Notes: generated by a model not told the origin, from the letters alone. Shown: positions 1 through 14,700, counted from the stretch's first letter. The stretch is 64,000 nt of DNA from Meghimatium bilineatum (GCA_034231615.1 CM067298.1:38260127-38324126), one strand, 5' to 3'. Made by a program: numbers and translations.

Positions 1-203
1 TGTCTATATTTCATCAAGCCCTCGTCTCCATAATAGCGCAGGGATGGCAACGCATCTAGTCAAAGTGAAAATGCGTGCATTCATTATAAACAAAAATTAT
101 AATGATTGTTTTGTTTATAATGAATGCACGCATTTTCACTTTGACTAGATGCGTTGCCATCCCTGCGCTATTATGGAGACGAGGGCTTGATGAAATATAG
201 ACA
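1..203. repeat. Perfect foldback, 95-bp arms, 13-nt loop
   Basis: Bases 1-95 are the exact reverse complement of 109-203, separated by attataatgattg. No mismatch was found along the arms. The left arm begins at the first base of the window, so the element may be longer upstream. It carries no ORF of note and could be a foldback MITE, a source of hairpin RNA, or a template-switch or assembly artefact. Confidence 0.97.
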
Positions 204-2276
204 TCTACCGTTAAATTCCGTATATAACCCGAGAATTTTTGGACAATAAACAGAGATGGCTTCATACTCTTCGTCTTATAATCGAGTAACATCAAATTAA
301 AAAAAAAAATTACGTCCAAATCACAGTAAAAAAGGATAAAAAACACTTTAAAAAAAATGCCAGTGACAACTCACATGTCCCGATATATTAAGCCAGGATA
401 AAATGACTAGGGCTCTCCAACAATCTAGAGCGTACTACCATAATGCTAGGCCTCTAATTACATTAATTTCTATATATCATACAATATTTCCTTCAAAATC
501 TCCGATATTTCTTGATAAAAACTCACTTACTAGGTCTATATCGTTATTTCAGAGACGCCGCCATTTTTTTAGAATAATTTCCCGGAAACGCTATTTTTAG
601 CAATGGGTATTGCCGGTTTTATTTACCGTTTATAGTACATATATTTATATCATAAAGGTTTCATTTGATCATCGAAATTGGTCAGAAAAGTATACCAGTA
701 TCTGATGTTATTTATTGACCAAAATACGGTAATGGTCTGTGGAAAAAACAAATGAAATACCATAGCCTAAGCTGATTGGTAGCTTAGGCCTAGTCTTGTT
801 TGTGTAGGGAAACACTAACTACCAGTAATCTAAACACTGTCACACACTTTCTTGTTGCGGTAAAGCAAATGTTACAACAGTTACTGACCGTCTACTAGGC
901 TATAATACCTGTGTACAGAACATTTAAAACAACACCTCAAAGGCAGATTTTGAGTATTTCCGTGCAATGTCGCTGGTCGGTCTTGCCAATTTTGAACATG
1001 GGACTCCAAGAATATAAATATTGACCAAGACAATAATCAGAAACATAGAATGATGTCCTAATTAATTCTGTGCAGAGGTCTTACTCTACATACTACGGTC
1101 TTGCACAAACACATTTTTGACATCCAAAACTTTGCCGCTTAGGCAGTGTTGGAGGGAGGAGAATGGGAGAGAAATCAATAGTGAAACTGTCTGAGCTGTG
1201 CCTCAGTTTATATTACCGTATAAGGTAAACATACAGGTCAGACAAAGTTCAAACTCTTCTGTATCTTTTAAAAACAAACGTGATCTGGTATGTTTTTGTC
1301 TGGCCATTCATCTTTCCCGTTTCCCGCTTACACTTACAGGAATAAAATCACAATGACAATAAAAATGTATGAACTGGAAGCTAAACTACTTGTGCAGTAT
1401 TCTTGGCTAGCTAAGTCAGCTATCTCTCCCCACACCGTAAACATAACCAGTTACAAAGTTCAAACTCTTCTGTATCTTATAAAAACAAATGTGATCTTGC
1501 TGTCTTGCCTTTCATCGTTTCCCACTTAAACGTTTCCCACTTAAATGTCACTGTCAGAAGCCAGCTGGTGACATAATAGTTACATAGTAATTACTATTCA
1601 CTAGCGCTGTTCCCGTCATAAGGCCCAGTCACCCAACACAGACAATTCATTCAGGAAAAACTTTGTTCCCCAAAGTCTTGCCACCTCATAAACTGTCTAT
1701 AGTCATGGATAGGGAAGTCAGCCTACGGGGTATTCATTATTTTCGGATATATTGTTCCGGAATACAGTAGCCACCAGGGTTTCATTCCTTGATTCATTCA
1801 AGTTACGTGAGTGAAGCAAATGAAAGGAATGCTATTTTCTTAGAGTTGCAAAAGTGTGTGTTAATTTCCATTTAGCATGTCGGTTCTTTCTTATGATGAT
1901 GAAGTTCATTATTGCCGGCTTTGTTAAGTTGGGGATGTCGGTCTACAGTCGGACTTTCGACTTTCTCCACTTTTGGGAAGGGATAGTTAGGTTATCGGCC
2001 TACAATCGGATGGGTTTATATTCAGAATTTAACGGTATTTATTTTTTTATTTTGTCGTTTTCTGTTGTTTGTCTCTTGAAAAAGGTTCAATTTGAGCCGA
2101 TACGTTGAGAATTGTCCTGTTTAGTTTTATTGTATGTTTTTTTTCTTAAAAATATATTTTTATTAATAGGCTAGGTAAGTGTTTTAGTAACCTTTTTACA
2201 TCATTTTGCATTACTATATCATCACATTAGTGTTCATTCAAAAATAATGTTTTGAAACTTTTTGTGAATGTCCTAT
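204..2276. other. Non-coding stretch upstream of first visible exon
   Basis: No exon of RRP12 or any other protein is recognisable. A ~45-bp motif, acaaagttcaaactcttctg and onward, occurs at 1242-1286 and again at 1453-1497. The unit cgtttccc(g/a)ctta occurs near 1317 and twice back to back at 1517-1544, suggesting a decayed tandem duplication with a ~210-bp period. Probably an upstream RRP12 intron. Confidence 0.6.
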
Positions 2277-2425
2277 ATTCTTCTTCTTCTTAGCATTCAT
2301 TCTCAAACTCCCGCTGGATCTCTCTTGTAGCAGGATTACTAGATCTCCAGTAGAATGTAGTCCAGAGAATAGAATGCGTTGTGTTGCCGTTTTACTTGCG
2401 CTAATGGACTGACACTTTGGCGGAT
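2277..2425 (-). repeat. SINE family 2 copy
   Basis: The reverse complement reads gcaagtaaaacggcaacaca, then ggactacattctactggaga, a tract around gagagatccagcgggagt, and a tail of agaagaagaag. The same order appears at 58100, 58585 and 59975. The family shares the internal ctacat segment and agaag tail with SINE family 1. Confidence 0.7.
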
Positions 2426-2620
2426 AATGTCCTATATGTTGTCTTTGGTCATGGCATCAAAGTGCCAACTATAAATGATGACCTCATGTTCATTGAGGTG
2501 AAAAGTGTCAGTAAGAAATATAAAGTGAAGATTATATGTTTTGCTTGAAATATTTTGATCTTGAGTTATATTATTTCTCATTTCTAAGCAACACTGAAAT
2601 GTCTATTAAATTGCCCTCAG

Positions 2621-2704
2621 ATTCTTGCTGTCTTAGCAGCAGTTACTGAAGTTATCAAGGAAAAGGGAGGAGAGGGCAAAGATGTACAATATTTTGCTGT
2701 ACTA
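2621..2704 (+). CDS. RRP12: RRP12 exon 1 of window
   Basis: Preceded by a tract ending ccctcag and followed by gtaagt. It encodes 28 residues in phase 0, including [14 protein letters not shown], which matches a conserved N-terminal HEAT helix about 100 residues into animal RRP12. The start codon must lie upstream of the window or in an exon I cannot recognise. Confidence 0.93.
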
Positions 2705-5700
2705 GTAAGTATATGTACATGATGATGTATTGATTCTATAGTCTTTTGTATGTTATAGTCAAGACAATTATTCGAAAACACATTTGAAGAAAACACACGA
2801 GGACAGCCTTGCTTTATCTTATGCAGTGCAGCTGAACCAAGTGGTTGTAATACATTTTCATATTATAATTATGTCGGTTGATGATGAAATTTGGAATTTA
2901 TATAGAATTCTTTGATCTTTCATCTCTATCAAAAGAATATTGATTTAGTCATGTATTAATTTTTGGAATTTCATTTACATTTATATCACCATTAACATGT
3001 GAAGTTGGATTTGAGCATATGTTTTTGAATGTTATGCACATTTTTGTTTCCCATCCTCAACAATCATATAACCAAGAAGTCACTGACCACGATGTATTGG
3101 GAAATCTTATAGGACAACAATAAAAATTCTTCACTTTGATTGATTTACCACTGGTTTTTGTAGGGCACAGCAAGATGGGTACATGTTTTAAATCTTTTCA
3201 CATTCTTTCTGATCAATCCATTTCTGGCATTGGAACGTTAATTCTGACAGCATTGAAAATGCAAAAAGATTCACATTATTGTTGTGTGCTGTATTCATAT
3301 AGAGCCAACACCCAGTGGTTGCCAGGTTGGAGACATCCATGGGCTAAGGTGTTCAAACAAAGAGTATGGCAATGTTACTTTTTTTGTACTTTTCTTGTAG
3401 GTTCAAGTTTCCTTGATTTCTGAGGATACTTTTCCAGATTTCTGTTTATCCGTAACACTTCTGATAAAATGAAAAAAATGTGTTACATTGTATCTCCATA
3501 TAAATAGATAATTCCTAATTTATTTTCAGGTCTCAAGTTTGCAAGAGGCAGATAAAACGGACACAAAGATGGCGATGGCTCATTTATTGAGCATTGTTAT
3601 CAAAAGGTGAATGTACCATTAGTTTTTAATGACATCAAATCAGCCCAAAGTGTGAAATCGCCATCCATGCGACTTAATTACTTGTTCTTTGTTGAACAAC
3701 ATTACAAATGATATATAAATTTGTATAATATGATTTAAGAATTTTAAGTTTGATTTATGATATGCTTTTTATGGGAGCACAGCTGAAAATCAAGAGGAGA
3801 GAAAATAATGTAACATTAAGGAAAACATCAGTATGTGTAATTATCAATGAATAATTTCAGGAATAAACAAATTGGCATAACAAGACAAATGTTTTCATGA
3901 ATGTGATCAATAAGCCAATGTGTATCACACAAAATTTAATTACTTTTACTTCTTCTGTATGGTTTTTGTTTTTTTTACAGAGTTCCAGTTGCTATCTTAC
4001 AGAGTCGGTTTTCACAAGTGACAAAAGCATTGTTAGATGTAGTTACAGAATGTGCAAAACAGGATACATTATCACCCCTAAAACCTGTAAGTCTGGGAAC
4101 TTGTGACTACACTTTTCTGTGATTTATTCTTCCATTACTTTTGTATTCAGTAATATGATTAATTAATATTCTTCATATAAGACAGTATGTCTCATGAATT
4201 AACTTCATCTATTTGTACATTTGTAGCAATATTTTGCATCCAATTTTTAGTATATACATCGCCTGATTTGAGAAGGTTGTAAAGATGCAAAACGAGGCCA
4301 ACATTAAAAAAAAATTCGAAAATATTTATTAAAAGATTAATTACCTTTATTTCTGATATGGCAGCTCTGATAACATAATTTTACACACACAAGTCTATTG
4401 TAAATATGTTTTTTCTTACCCAAACTAACATAATATCACTAAGAAATAAGTAAAACAAGTAAAAGTAACTTATCTTGTCGAAAAAATTGAACTCTAGGGT
4501 TGGTTGGTTGGTTGCTGATCCAGCGGTCCATGGGCTCATGCCCTTTGACCCAATGCCATTGTGTGATATATGCATGTGTTTGTGAGTTGTTTTGTTCCAT
4601 ATAATGTGTTCCATTTATCTGGCCCTGGAGGGAGAAGCATTTTCCTGATGTCATCCAGCGCTGGACATTCAAAAAGGTGGTGGTCAACAGTTTCATATGG
4701 ATGAGTGCACAGCCGGCACCCTGGAGTGTGTTGTGGTTGTATTCTGTTCAGGTGATTGTTAAGCTGTACATGTTGTGTGCGCAGTCGGAATATGATACTC
4801 TGGTCTTTTTTTCCCAGGAGGTTGATATTGTCTTTAGGATTTGGGCTGGTCATATATTTATAGATTTCCCTCCCAGTGTTTCCCATGGTCCATCTGTTCA
4901 TCCAATTTTCTTTTTTCACAGATTTCAGAATCATTTTAACTGTGTGCATGGTTGTTTCTGTATACGTCTGTTCTTGTTGTGCTCCCCTCTTTGATAGTCT
5001 GTCTGCCTTATCATTTCCAGATGTGTTTGAGTGGCCAGGAATCCACAGCATAACAATGTTGACATCATAAGATGTGAGCAGCTGGTTTGCATGGTGGTAT
5101 ATTTCAGCTAGCTCGGGTTTACAATGTCCATCACATTCCAGTGCTTGGAGAGCAGAGATAGAGTCTGTAAAAATAACAATGTTTTGGACTTTTGATGGGA
5201 AGTGCATCAAATATGGTCTTCAGGTGGTACAAGGCAATTTCTTGTGCTGTTATTTCAGCTTCATAGTTAGAACATATCTCCCCACAGGCATCAAACAACT
5301 CATCAGATGTTTTGTCTGGATATTCTATATAGACACCATAACCTGCTTTGATGATGGCTTTGAAGACAGACCCATCAGTATAGACATGAATCCATTGTTC
5401 TGGGTAGGTGTCTTATTGTTTTCTGTGTTGCTTTCATGACTTACTGGGTCGGAACGTTTCGTTGCATTATCTCTTAACTGTGTTTTGATTAACTCTAGGG
5501 TTAGATCTAGTGTTTTTGGTAAACCACGTCAATATACTGAAATCCACATTTGTTCAATGTCATTGCATAATAAAACCGTGTTACTATATCTAATTTGAAA
5601 ACAAAAGTAAATCCAAAGAAGCTCTTACTATTCTTACTATCACAATCCATATTATTTACATCAATTATACAAAATGACGTCCATTGTAATCTGCTGATGG

Positions 5701-8700
5701 ATTCTGAACCGGGCGGTTCATTTTACAATTTCTTGTATGACATAAGTCTTCTGTGTTACATACCATGACGGTATTGGATGTAGAATGCTACTGCTAACTA
5801 TGATTCACTGATTCCGGTCACAACATTAACGATTGTGTGATTTTTCACTTCACTGAATAGATATAGCAATGATCGTATATTTTCAACAACAGCCATGACC
5901 GTTACGTGAAAGCAGCGCATAATTTTTTCAACTTTGCTGTGCTAAAGTTTAAATACTTTATATATACCCAGTTCTTGCTATTTTTATTGTTTTTCAGGCT
6001 CTCTCGTGTTTAGCAAATCTCCTTCGAGTTCAAGACATGACCACGTGGGCAGAACCATCAACAGAGCATGCATATAGAGCACTTCTAGCATTTATATCTC
6101 ATAAAAAGCCCAAGGTAACCAAATTACTTTTTCTAGTTTTTCATTCCAATATTAAATGCACACATGTTCAAAATGTTTAAATTGTGACATTAAATGTGAG
6201 TTTGACAATTGTTTTGTCCTCTCCTAATTTACTTGTTCTTTTTCTTCTGCGTTCGTTCTCTGATAACTGACATAAAAATGTGTATGATTTCCACAAGAGA
6301 GAGTGAAGTATGTTATTCTGCTGGTTTAACAGTGGAGCTGCAATATTTTGCAACTTCCAGCCCAGTACATCCATTTTCATGATTAGTTTGAAAATAAAAA
6401 TTACTCCTGTTTGCTGCATATCATTTCCTGGATGTGTTGAATTCAATATTATTTCTTTTTAAACTGAGATTGTGTATATGTTGTTTACTGTGTACACTTT
6501 ACACATGTTGTCTTTCTCAGTCGTATTGTCTCTGTATAGTTAACAGTTCTGTGGAAGCAAATATTTTATTTAACGATTGCATTTGTTCATTATTTATAAT
6601 CATGTGTGCTTGGTTCCATTTACATTTTACGACAATATTATTATTTATTTTTGATAAAATTTAGCTGAGGAAAATCGCTCATAGAGCAGTAAAAGTGGTT
6701 TTACGAGGCAGTTTGCTTATGCAGCAGACACCAGCTCCACCATATCATCCAGCTGCCCCAATCACTGCCCAGCATTGTCTGAAACAGATGGAAACCTGCA
6801 AAGGTAGGAAAATAAATTGATGAAATTTAACATTAGATCTCAGCTTACACTTATTAGAATACATCATTGGGAGCAGACAATAATGATTTTTAGGGACTGT
6901 GATAAGAGCAAAACTTAAACATTTAGTAAACACCAGAAAGGTCAAGAGAAGATAAGACAGAAAGAGAAATTGCTGGATGAGTTGCCACCGGCATGAGAGA
7001 ATGTCACGGAAACAGAAAGTTATGGACAAACATCACCTACGCCACTCAGTATACCACTTGATTGTATATGATTACATTTATTTGGTCTTGGTAAGGTAGT
7101 ATAGATTCTTTCGATATTATTTGTATAACCTCTTGCTATATAATTACATTAGTTATGTTTATTGTTTTTCTTTACCTTCATTTTAAGAAGTGCTTTATTG
7201 AGTAGTATTATAACAAGTTGTGCTACATTATTATTAGCTATTTTCTGTGCAATGGTGTATGCAAACATTTCTCCACAGGATTGCTAGATTAATTCAAATG
7301 TGAAGATGGAATTGCTGAATGGCATAGAAACCTGAAAAAATGGCAAATTTATTACAACACAAATTACAAATATGTTTTAATAATTGCTTAAGAAAAATAC
7401 TAAACTTTAGATTGCAGGACAAGAATAGAAATGAAGATACTTGGTGGACACCCAAGATTAAAGATAAAAAGTTGAGATGGATTGAGTATGTGCTCAGAAA
7501 AATGGGAAATGGTTAACAGAGAGAAGAAAAACAATGGACTTAAAAGAGATGGAAATCACATGGAATGAGTATAAGATTATATTCAAGAATAGAGATGAAT
7601 GGAAAATCCATGACCTTTGCATACCCAAGGATGTGTAAACACTAGAGAAGTCGAAGGGTTTGATTTGTTTGGGTCAAAATTGCAGCTCGCTACCAGTTTG
7701 AAGTGGAAGTGTATTTGATCTTGTTCATTTTTATGCTATTGTTTTCATATCATGCCACAATCTGTTTCCTGGATGTACATCTGGGTAATATGTCAGATAC
7801 ACGTCTTTTGTAAAACAGAAATTGTTCAGAGTACACATTAGCTTTCATTTAATTTAAAAATCATTTACTTTCCACAGGACCATCGAGTAAAGTTGATATG
7901 CTGCACATTTTGTCATTGTTGAAAGATATTCTCAGTTTGTTTCCTCACTCAGATGTGAGGGCTTTGTGTGAATGTGTGCTAAGAGTTATGACATTAACAG
8001 ATTTGGTGAGTATGACATTACTGCTTCTAGCTCTAAACAAATTGTAAATGGATATGTGCTTATGAATTCAATTCTGTTTCATTGATGGGGAAAGGGGGGG
8101 GGGGCAAAGAATAGTGGTCATTGTTACCTGCCATATACATTGTAAAACACAACTGAGGAGGTTATGATGATGGAGTGTGCTGTCCCAACCCATAGTCAAA
8201 TAGACCAAAAGCCATGCAAAAGTCTGATGTTTCAGGCTGAAAGGTGCAGATATTAGTAAAGTTGTAAACCAAGACACAACATATCCGTTCTGTGGACTAT
8301 GTCCTGTTAATCTGCAGGGTTTAAGAGTGAATGCAGAAGGAGAGAAGAATTCAGTAATGTTTCCACTTACATGTGCATGTGGTAAACATTTTTTTAGTCA
8401 TAGTAAAACTTTCTCAGTTGTATCAATATTGTAACTAAAAGAGATTATCAAATTAAAGTCAAGATTTACGTAAGATGGGTGGAAGACCCATGGAGAATGC
8501 GCCAATCGTGGTGCATTGTCTGATTATAAATAGGGCGTTGCACACCAGTGATAGAATACATAAAAAAATCCTAGCCACATAAAACTATTGATCAATTTTA
8601 AGTGCATCACAAATTTTGATTAGTCGTTTTACAATTATGTCCATATGTGTTGATGACTCATTTAATCTAGTGGAAAAATTGGTGATTCGTACTCAAGGTT

Positions 8701-11700
8701 GGCCACGACTGATATAAGGGAACAATTCTATAGTAAGTGGACATTTTCTGAATCTCTAGAAATCAACCATCTTAACAGATGGAAATTGTATATAAAATTA
8801 ATAAAACAGACTTCTAATCTGTATGTAACAGCTAAAAGGGAGGAATATTTAATAAGTAGTTCATCTTGCCACGGGAGGAATATTTAATAAGTAGTTCATC
8901 TTGCCACGGGAAGAATATTTAATAAGTAGTTCATCTTGCCGCAAGCAATTGTGCATCCGGACTGTTCAGAAAGTAATGGCAAACTATTGAACACATTTAT
9001 ATTGCCTAGAAAATCACTACAGCCAAAAAATGGTGGGTTGATGACTGTGTCTGAATAAAATATGCTACCAGTCAAGTTAATCTTATCACGTTTTACAGCA
9101 TTCAAATTTGTGAAAATATTTGTGTGTTGTGAATTATCATGAAACTACTTGTTTTTGTGTTGAAAAGGTTGTTCGATCAACATGCATGGAGGTACTTCAT
9201 AGACTTTTCACTGCTAAGCCCAGTTCTAAGATTTTGTCTGCTGAAATGAATGGCCAGATTTTAACAGTAAGTATTTTCTACAATTCATATTTATGAATAA
9301 TAAGACTAAGATAAAATTATAATTTAGACCATTAAAAATAATTTATGTTAATAAAATGTTACATTATATGTTAATAAAATGTTACATAAAATATACATTA
9401 GCATGTATGTTAATGTATATGCTTAAAGACCAGAGTATCATTTTCAACTTCACACACAGCTTAACAATCACCTGAACAGAATACAAGAACAACACACTCT
9501 AGGTTGCCGGCTGTGCACTCATCCCTGTGAAACTATTGACCACCACTTTTTTTGAATGTCCAGCGCTGGATGACATCAGGAAAATGTTTCTTCCTCCAAA
9601 GCTAGATAAATGGAACACATGGAACAAAACAACAGCTCACAAATGCATGCATATATCACACAATGGTATTGGGTCAAAATGCATGAACCCATAGACCACT
9701 GGATCAACAACCAAACAATGTGTATACTTTTATAGAGGTGCACCAAGAGGTAAACCATGACATAACACATTTCGTTCTCCATACTACATCCTGCCAATCT
9801 GCAGGAGTTTGAGAACAAATGTAAAAGTTTAGTTGTCTATTAATGGAGTTTTCACTAGTATGTTAGACAGTGTATGGTTTGTGTGGCAAATGTACATATT
9901 ATTCTGATAACTGTTTATTTATGTTGTAAATTATAATTGTACTATACTAATATTTTTGATTCACTTCTATATATGTTTAGGCATTATACGACTATCAACC
10001 ATCAGAAAAAGACAGCCAACCCATTATTGCATGGCTCAAAGTAGCAGAAGCTGCGACAATAAACTTGGCAATGTAAGAATAAAAACTATCATAAAGCATT
10101 TCATGGTCAAACCTTGTCTGTGATTCTGTAGTTTCAGTATGTTGCTTTGTACTCTGATCAATGAGGCACAAGTTTCTACAATAGTCTTATCAGTGAATAT
10201 TCATATGTATTTCATAGTTTATTGTCATCAGCATAAGTTAATGTGTAACCTAATCTGAAGAGGTGAATCTTTGGTAAACTACATTTTATCTTAGCTAATC
10301 ATATGAAAACATTTGTGAATGACAAATAGTAATGCAGAATTAGATAAAAAGGTTACTGGAAATACCTAACTATGAACAAATTTAGATGAAAAGGTATATA
10401 AAAAACATCAATCAATAAAACCCATAACCTTCAGGGTCGTAGGGGTACCACATTGAAAGCTTCAGCACACAGAGTCCTCAAGCGAATTCTATCCTCAGCG
10501 ATGCGGATGAGTGTGGAAATATCTAGCCCTGTCCATTCCTTGATGTTGTCTGTCCATGTCTTTATTTGTCCTCCTCTGCTTCTTCCACCCTTGACAGTTC
10601 CCTGCAGTATTGTTTTTGACAAGGAATCGTGCCATAAAAAACATACAATAAATGTTGTATATAAAAAACATACAATAAAACAAAACAGGACAATTTTCCA
10701 CATTGCGGTCCTATTAGGACCTTTTTCAAGAAACACAAAAAACACCAAATTGTAAATATATGAACCGCTAGAATGACTTGATCCTGTCTCTCTTACCGAA
10801 GAAACAAGGTCAAGCGAAAATATGCAGCGCGTGTCTAATAAATATCGCATTTGACCATGTATTGAATGCATTCAATACGATATTCATTAGACACTGCATA
10901 TTTTCACGTGATCTTGTTTCTTCGGTAAGAGAGACAGGATCAAGTCATTCTAGTGGTTCATATATTTACAGTTTGGTGTTTTTTGTAGTTATTCGAGTTT
11001 CTTGAAAAAGGTCCCAAAAAGTGCAATGTAGAAAGGAAAATTTGTTCAATGCAACGGAAAACCATAGTAGATGACATGCCGTTATATTGAATTTATCTTC
11101 TTATAGAAGCTTTATGGCACATCATCTATACAATTTTGTTGTTGCAATGTATTTTATCCATTGTTATTTTTGTATCTGTGGTTGAGAGGGAGCCAGAAAT
11201 GTACTGCGCAGCACTGGTGAGGAGGAAACTGACAGCACTGTTTTTTCCTATGGCTGAAGCCCATCATAGAGGCACAGTGACTCAGGACGTGACAATCCTT
11301 TTGACGTGAACATTTGGTTGCTGTAGCTCGGAGCTGTGCATAGGTTGAAACCTACCTTCCTGAGGGTGTGACAGTTATTCTCTGTCGCGGGGCGGGCTGA
11401 AAATTCAGACTTCCCAGCAATATACCATTTTGATGGTATTGGGTCAAAGGGCATGAGCCCATAGAACGCTGGATCAGCAACCAACCAACTATTGCCCCTT
11501 ACAGAGATGTCCGCAATATGGAGGTAACTTTTCATTCATTGTATCCTTAAGGATGCCTCTGCAGCCAAGGGGTTAATCATTGAGGAAAATTTTTTAGGAA
11601 AGAGTACAAGATGCTGACCTAGACTACAACGGACACAGGATATTGTCATCGTTTTGAACATGACGAGGTTGGCCAGCTTGCACAGATCTGAGAGGCTTTT

Positions 11701-14700
11701 AGAGTGGCACTGAGGAAATCGTTCTGAAAAGAGCAAGGATAGAATATTTTGTTATTGCCTCATCAATTGAAGTCACTATTTCTTCAATTGTTGAAGATGT
11801 TATTATCATCACTTTTCCTATATCATTATGAGGTGATTAGTGAGTCAAAATGTATAATCATGTTTCCACAATGAAAGTCCAGTGCAGCCAAGAAGTGCTT
11901 GCCTTTATTCTGCAAACATTTAAGATTGACAAGCATAGTTGACCATTTGATGGAACAGAAAGAGAAGCAATCATTACTCTAGGATAGATATAAACATCCT
12001 GCAAGTCATTTCGTGCATCCTTTATAAAGGTAGTTTGTGACATTTAGTTAGGTCATTACATATAGTTTAGTCTGAGATATCATTTAGTCTGTGAAATTTC
12101 AAAATGTAATTGTCATTTATTTTCAGTCAGGATGTGGAGCTATGTTTGAATCACCTGCCACGTATATTTTCCACCTGCATGACGTGTCTCCTGTCAGACA
12201 AGCATGACGTAGCTAAGGCAGCTGTTGATACTATGAAGGTTGTTTATTTATCATTGTTTCCTTGTGCGTTTACTTTAGATTGACCACTCAGTTTTCTCTT
12301 TGTGATTTACGCCAATGAATGTTATACTGCTAGTTTACATAATACTGTGATGTGTTCCTTTTGGTGCACCATATTCATTTTGAAATCCAGAGCCAGTGAC
12401 AGTCATCTAATTACAGATCATTGTTTGAATTTTTTTTGGTCTGATGATCCACAAGTATTATTGTCACATCCTTTTCTTCTGAGAAATATGTTTTATCAGC
12501 ATCTTTTATTTGCTTGCATCTACTCATGAGATGTTCTACTGTCTGACTCTCTGTAATCCAAGCTTGAGTCTCACTACTTCACATTGTTACCCACAGCCAA
12601 TCTTTGACAGTTTTCCAACCTGTTTGACATGTCATGACATGTATAGACTATGTTGATGTTCGTCCGTCGTGATCGACGATGACCAAAAACTCAACCATAA
12701 TAATAATAACAATAAATAATAAAGTTAATAGTGCGTTTTTAAATGACTAGCAAGTCCAATGCGCGCACAAAATGTTCTTTTACAGAATTGACAACAATAG
12801 AAGGTATCTGTGTGAGGTTGAGATGTTTTTTCTTTTCTACGTGCCCGCTTCTGTCTTGCAGTTTCTTGTCTGAATTCTTCTGCCGCTAGTGCTCCCGTTC
12901 TAATGCTGTAACGCCATGCTGTTCTATCCTGAGCGAGGCTCTCCCAAGCGCCTACGTCAATGTTAAGATGTTTCAAGGATGACTTGAGCGTGTCTTTGAA
13001 ACGCTTTTTCTGTCCACCAGCTTTTCGAAATCCTGCCTTGAGTTTTCCATAATATATTTGTTTTGGCAAACGCGAGTTCTCCATATGCACAAGATGGCCT
13101 GCCCAGCGTGCCTGCGCCTTCATAAGTATTGTGTGGATGCTTATTGAGGTTGATTTTTCCAAGACCTCGTAGTCTGGTACTTTGTCCCACCAATGGATGT
13201 TTAGTAATTTACGTAGGCAGGTAAGATGGAAATGATTTAACTTTCTTGCATGTCTAGCATACACTGTCCACGTTTCGCAGGCGTATAGTAAGGTTGGTAT
13301 AACAGCAGCATGATATACTTGTAGTTTGGTGGTTGTTCTTATACCTCTTCTGTCCCATACATTGTTGCATAATCTGCCAAATACAGCACTAGCTTTTGCC
13401 AGTCTATTGTTAATTTCCACATCAATGTTGACATCGCGAGAGAGAGTGCTTCCAAGGTAAGTAAAATTGTAGACTACCTGCAGTTTTTCCTGATTGACGA
13501 TGATGGAAGTAGCAGTATGTTGGCTATGTGATGTTGCTTGGTGCATGACTTCTGTTTTTTTGGTGTTAATAGTGAGACCAAAGTTGTTGCAGGCCTTTGA
13601 GAAGCGGTCTATGGTGCTCTGCATGTTTACGACAGAGTCAGCATACAATGCACAGTCGTCAGCATAAAGTAATTCTTTAACAGTACTAGATTTAGTTTTC
13701 GTGTTTGCTTTTAGACGACGTAAATTGAAAAGACCACCATCCGTTCTGTATTTGATCATTATGCCTGCTGTTTCATTACTATGGTGTGTTTCCGTTAACA
13801 TGGCCGTAAATAACAGGCTGAAACATAGATAGACTCTATGCCATGACAAATCGTCTATTGTGACCTTGGTCACAAGAAATTTTCTTTAGGAGGCATATAA
13901 ATGGAGAAGCTGTCCTTAATAGAGTTTGGATTAGGTCAATAATATGTACATGGAGAGGTTTTGCTGCTGTGTAAATGCCCTTTTGAATTCATGATTTGAA
14001 TGTGATATCTTAGATACATTATAACAGTAAGTAATAAACAAGATATTAACTATTTCATGTTTTTCTATATTGAAGCTTACAATGTTTTCACATAATCTCT
14101 TGATAACTACATAATAGGTTATAATCATCTGACAGTGAAGCTGTTTTGTTTGTCTTTGGCCATTTGTTAATGCTTCAATTATTAGGATATTTGTATCTGT
14201 TGTAAAAGTAGATCCCATGGCAGCAACCTGCTGCCGGCGATGAAAATAACACATGTACTAAATCGCAGAAACCATTATGTGGGGTGGCCAGTACCCTTCC
14301 ATGCTGTCTTTATCTCCCCTAACTCATGCGTCAGGTATTCATTTACAGCTGAGTCGACTGGAGAAGTGGTTGTGTCAAGCGAAAAATTGCAACCCAGTGA
14401 TTTATTTTGCCCGGACATGGTTTTGAGTCTGTTACACTGTGCCCTGGTGATAGCATTCAAGCTCACTATCAACTACAGAAATAATTAAATACACAAGCCC
14501 AATGTCAACAGGTGATGTTTCTTACTGATGCTGTCTTTCCTACAAGCCCTTGACAGCGATAAACAACAGACCTGAAGGAAACCATACGAGAAGTGAGCAT
14601 TCAAAGAAGGGTAGTACTACAGTAGATATTATTCCACTGTGGCATACCAGGAAATGGTATGAAATACGGAGCCACATTAGCGCACTGGCTTCGCATATGA

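Noticed and set aside
1854..2108. 84-codon plus frame upstream of the first visible RRP12 exon
   Set aside because: Composition is hydrophobic and low-complexity, unlike the basic, serine-rich RRP12 N-terminus, and no splice context links it to 2621.
4677..5439. Plus-strand frames of 64-121 codons
   Set aside because: They are antisense shadows of the minus-strand LINE RNase H domain at 4497-5450.
8838..8942. Three direct repeats resembling a CRISPR array
   Set aside because: Units are contiguous with no spacers, and the context is an animal intron with SINEs.
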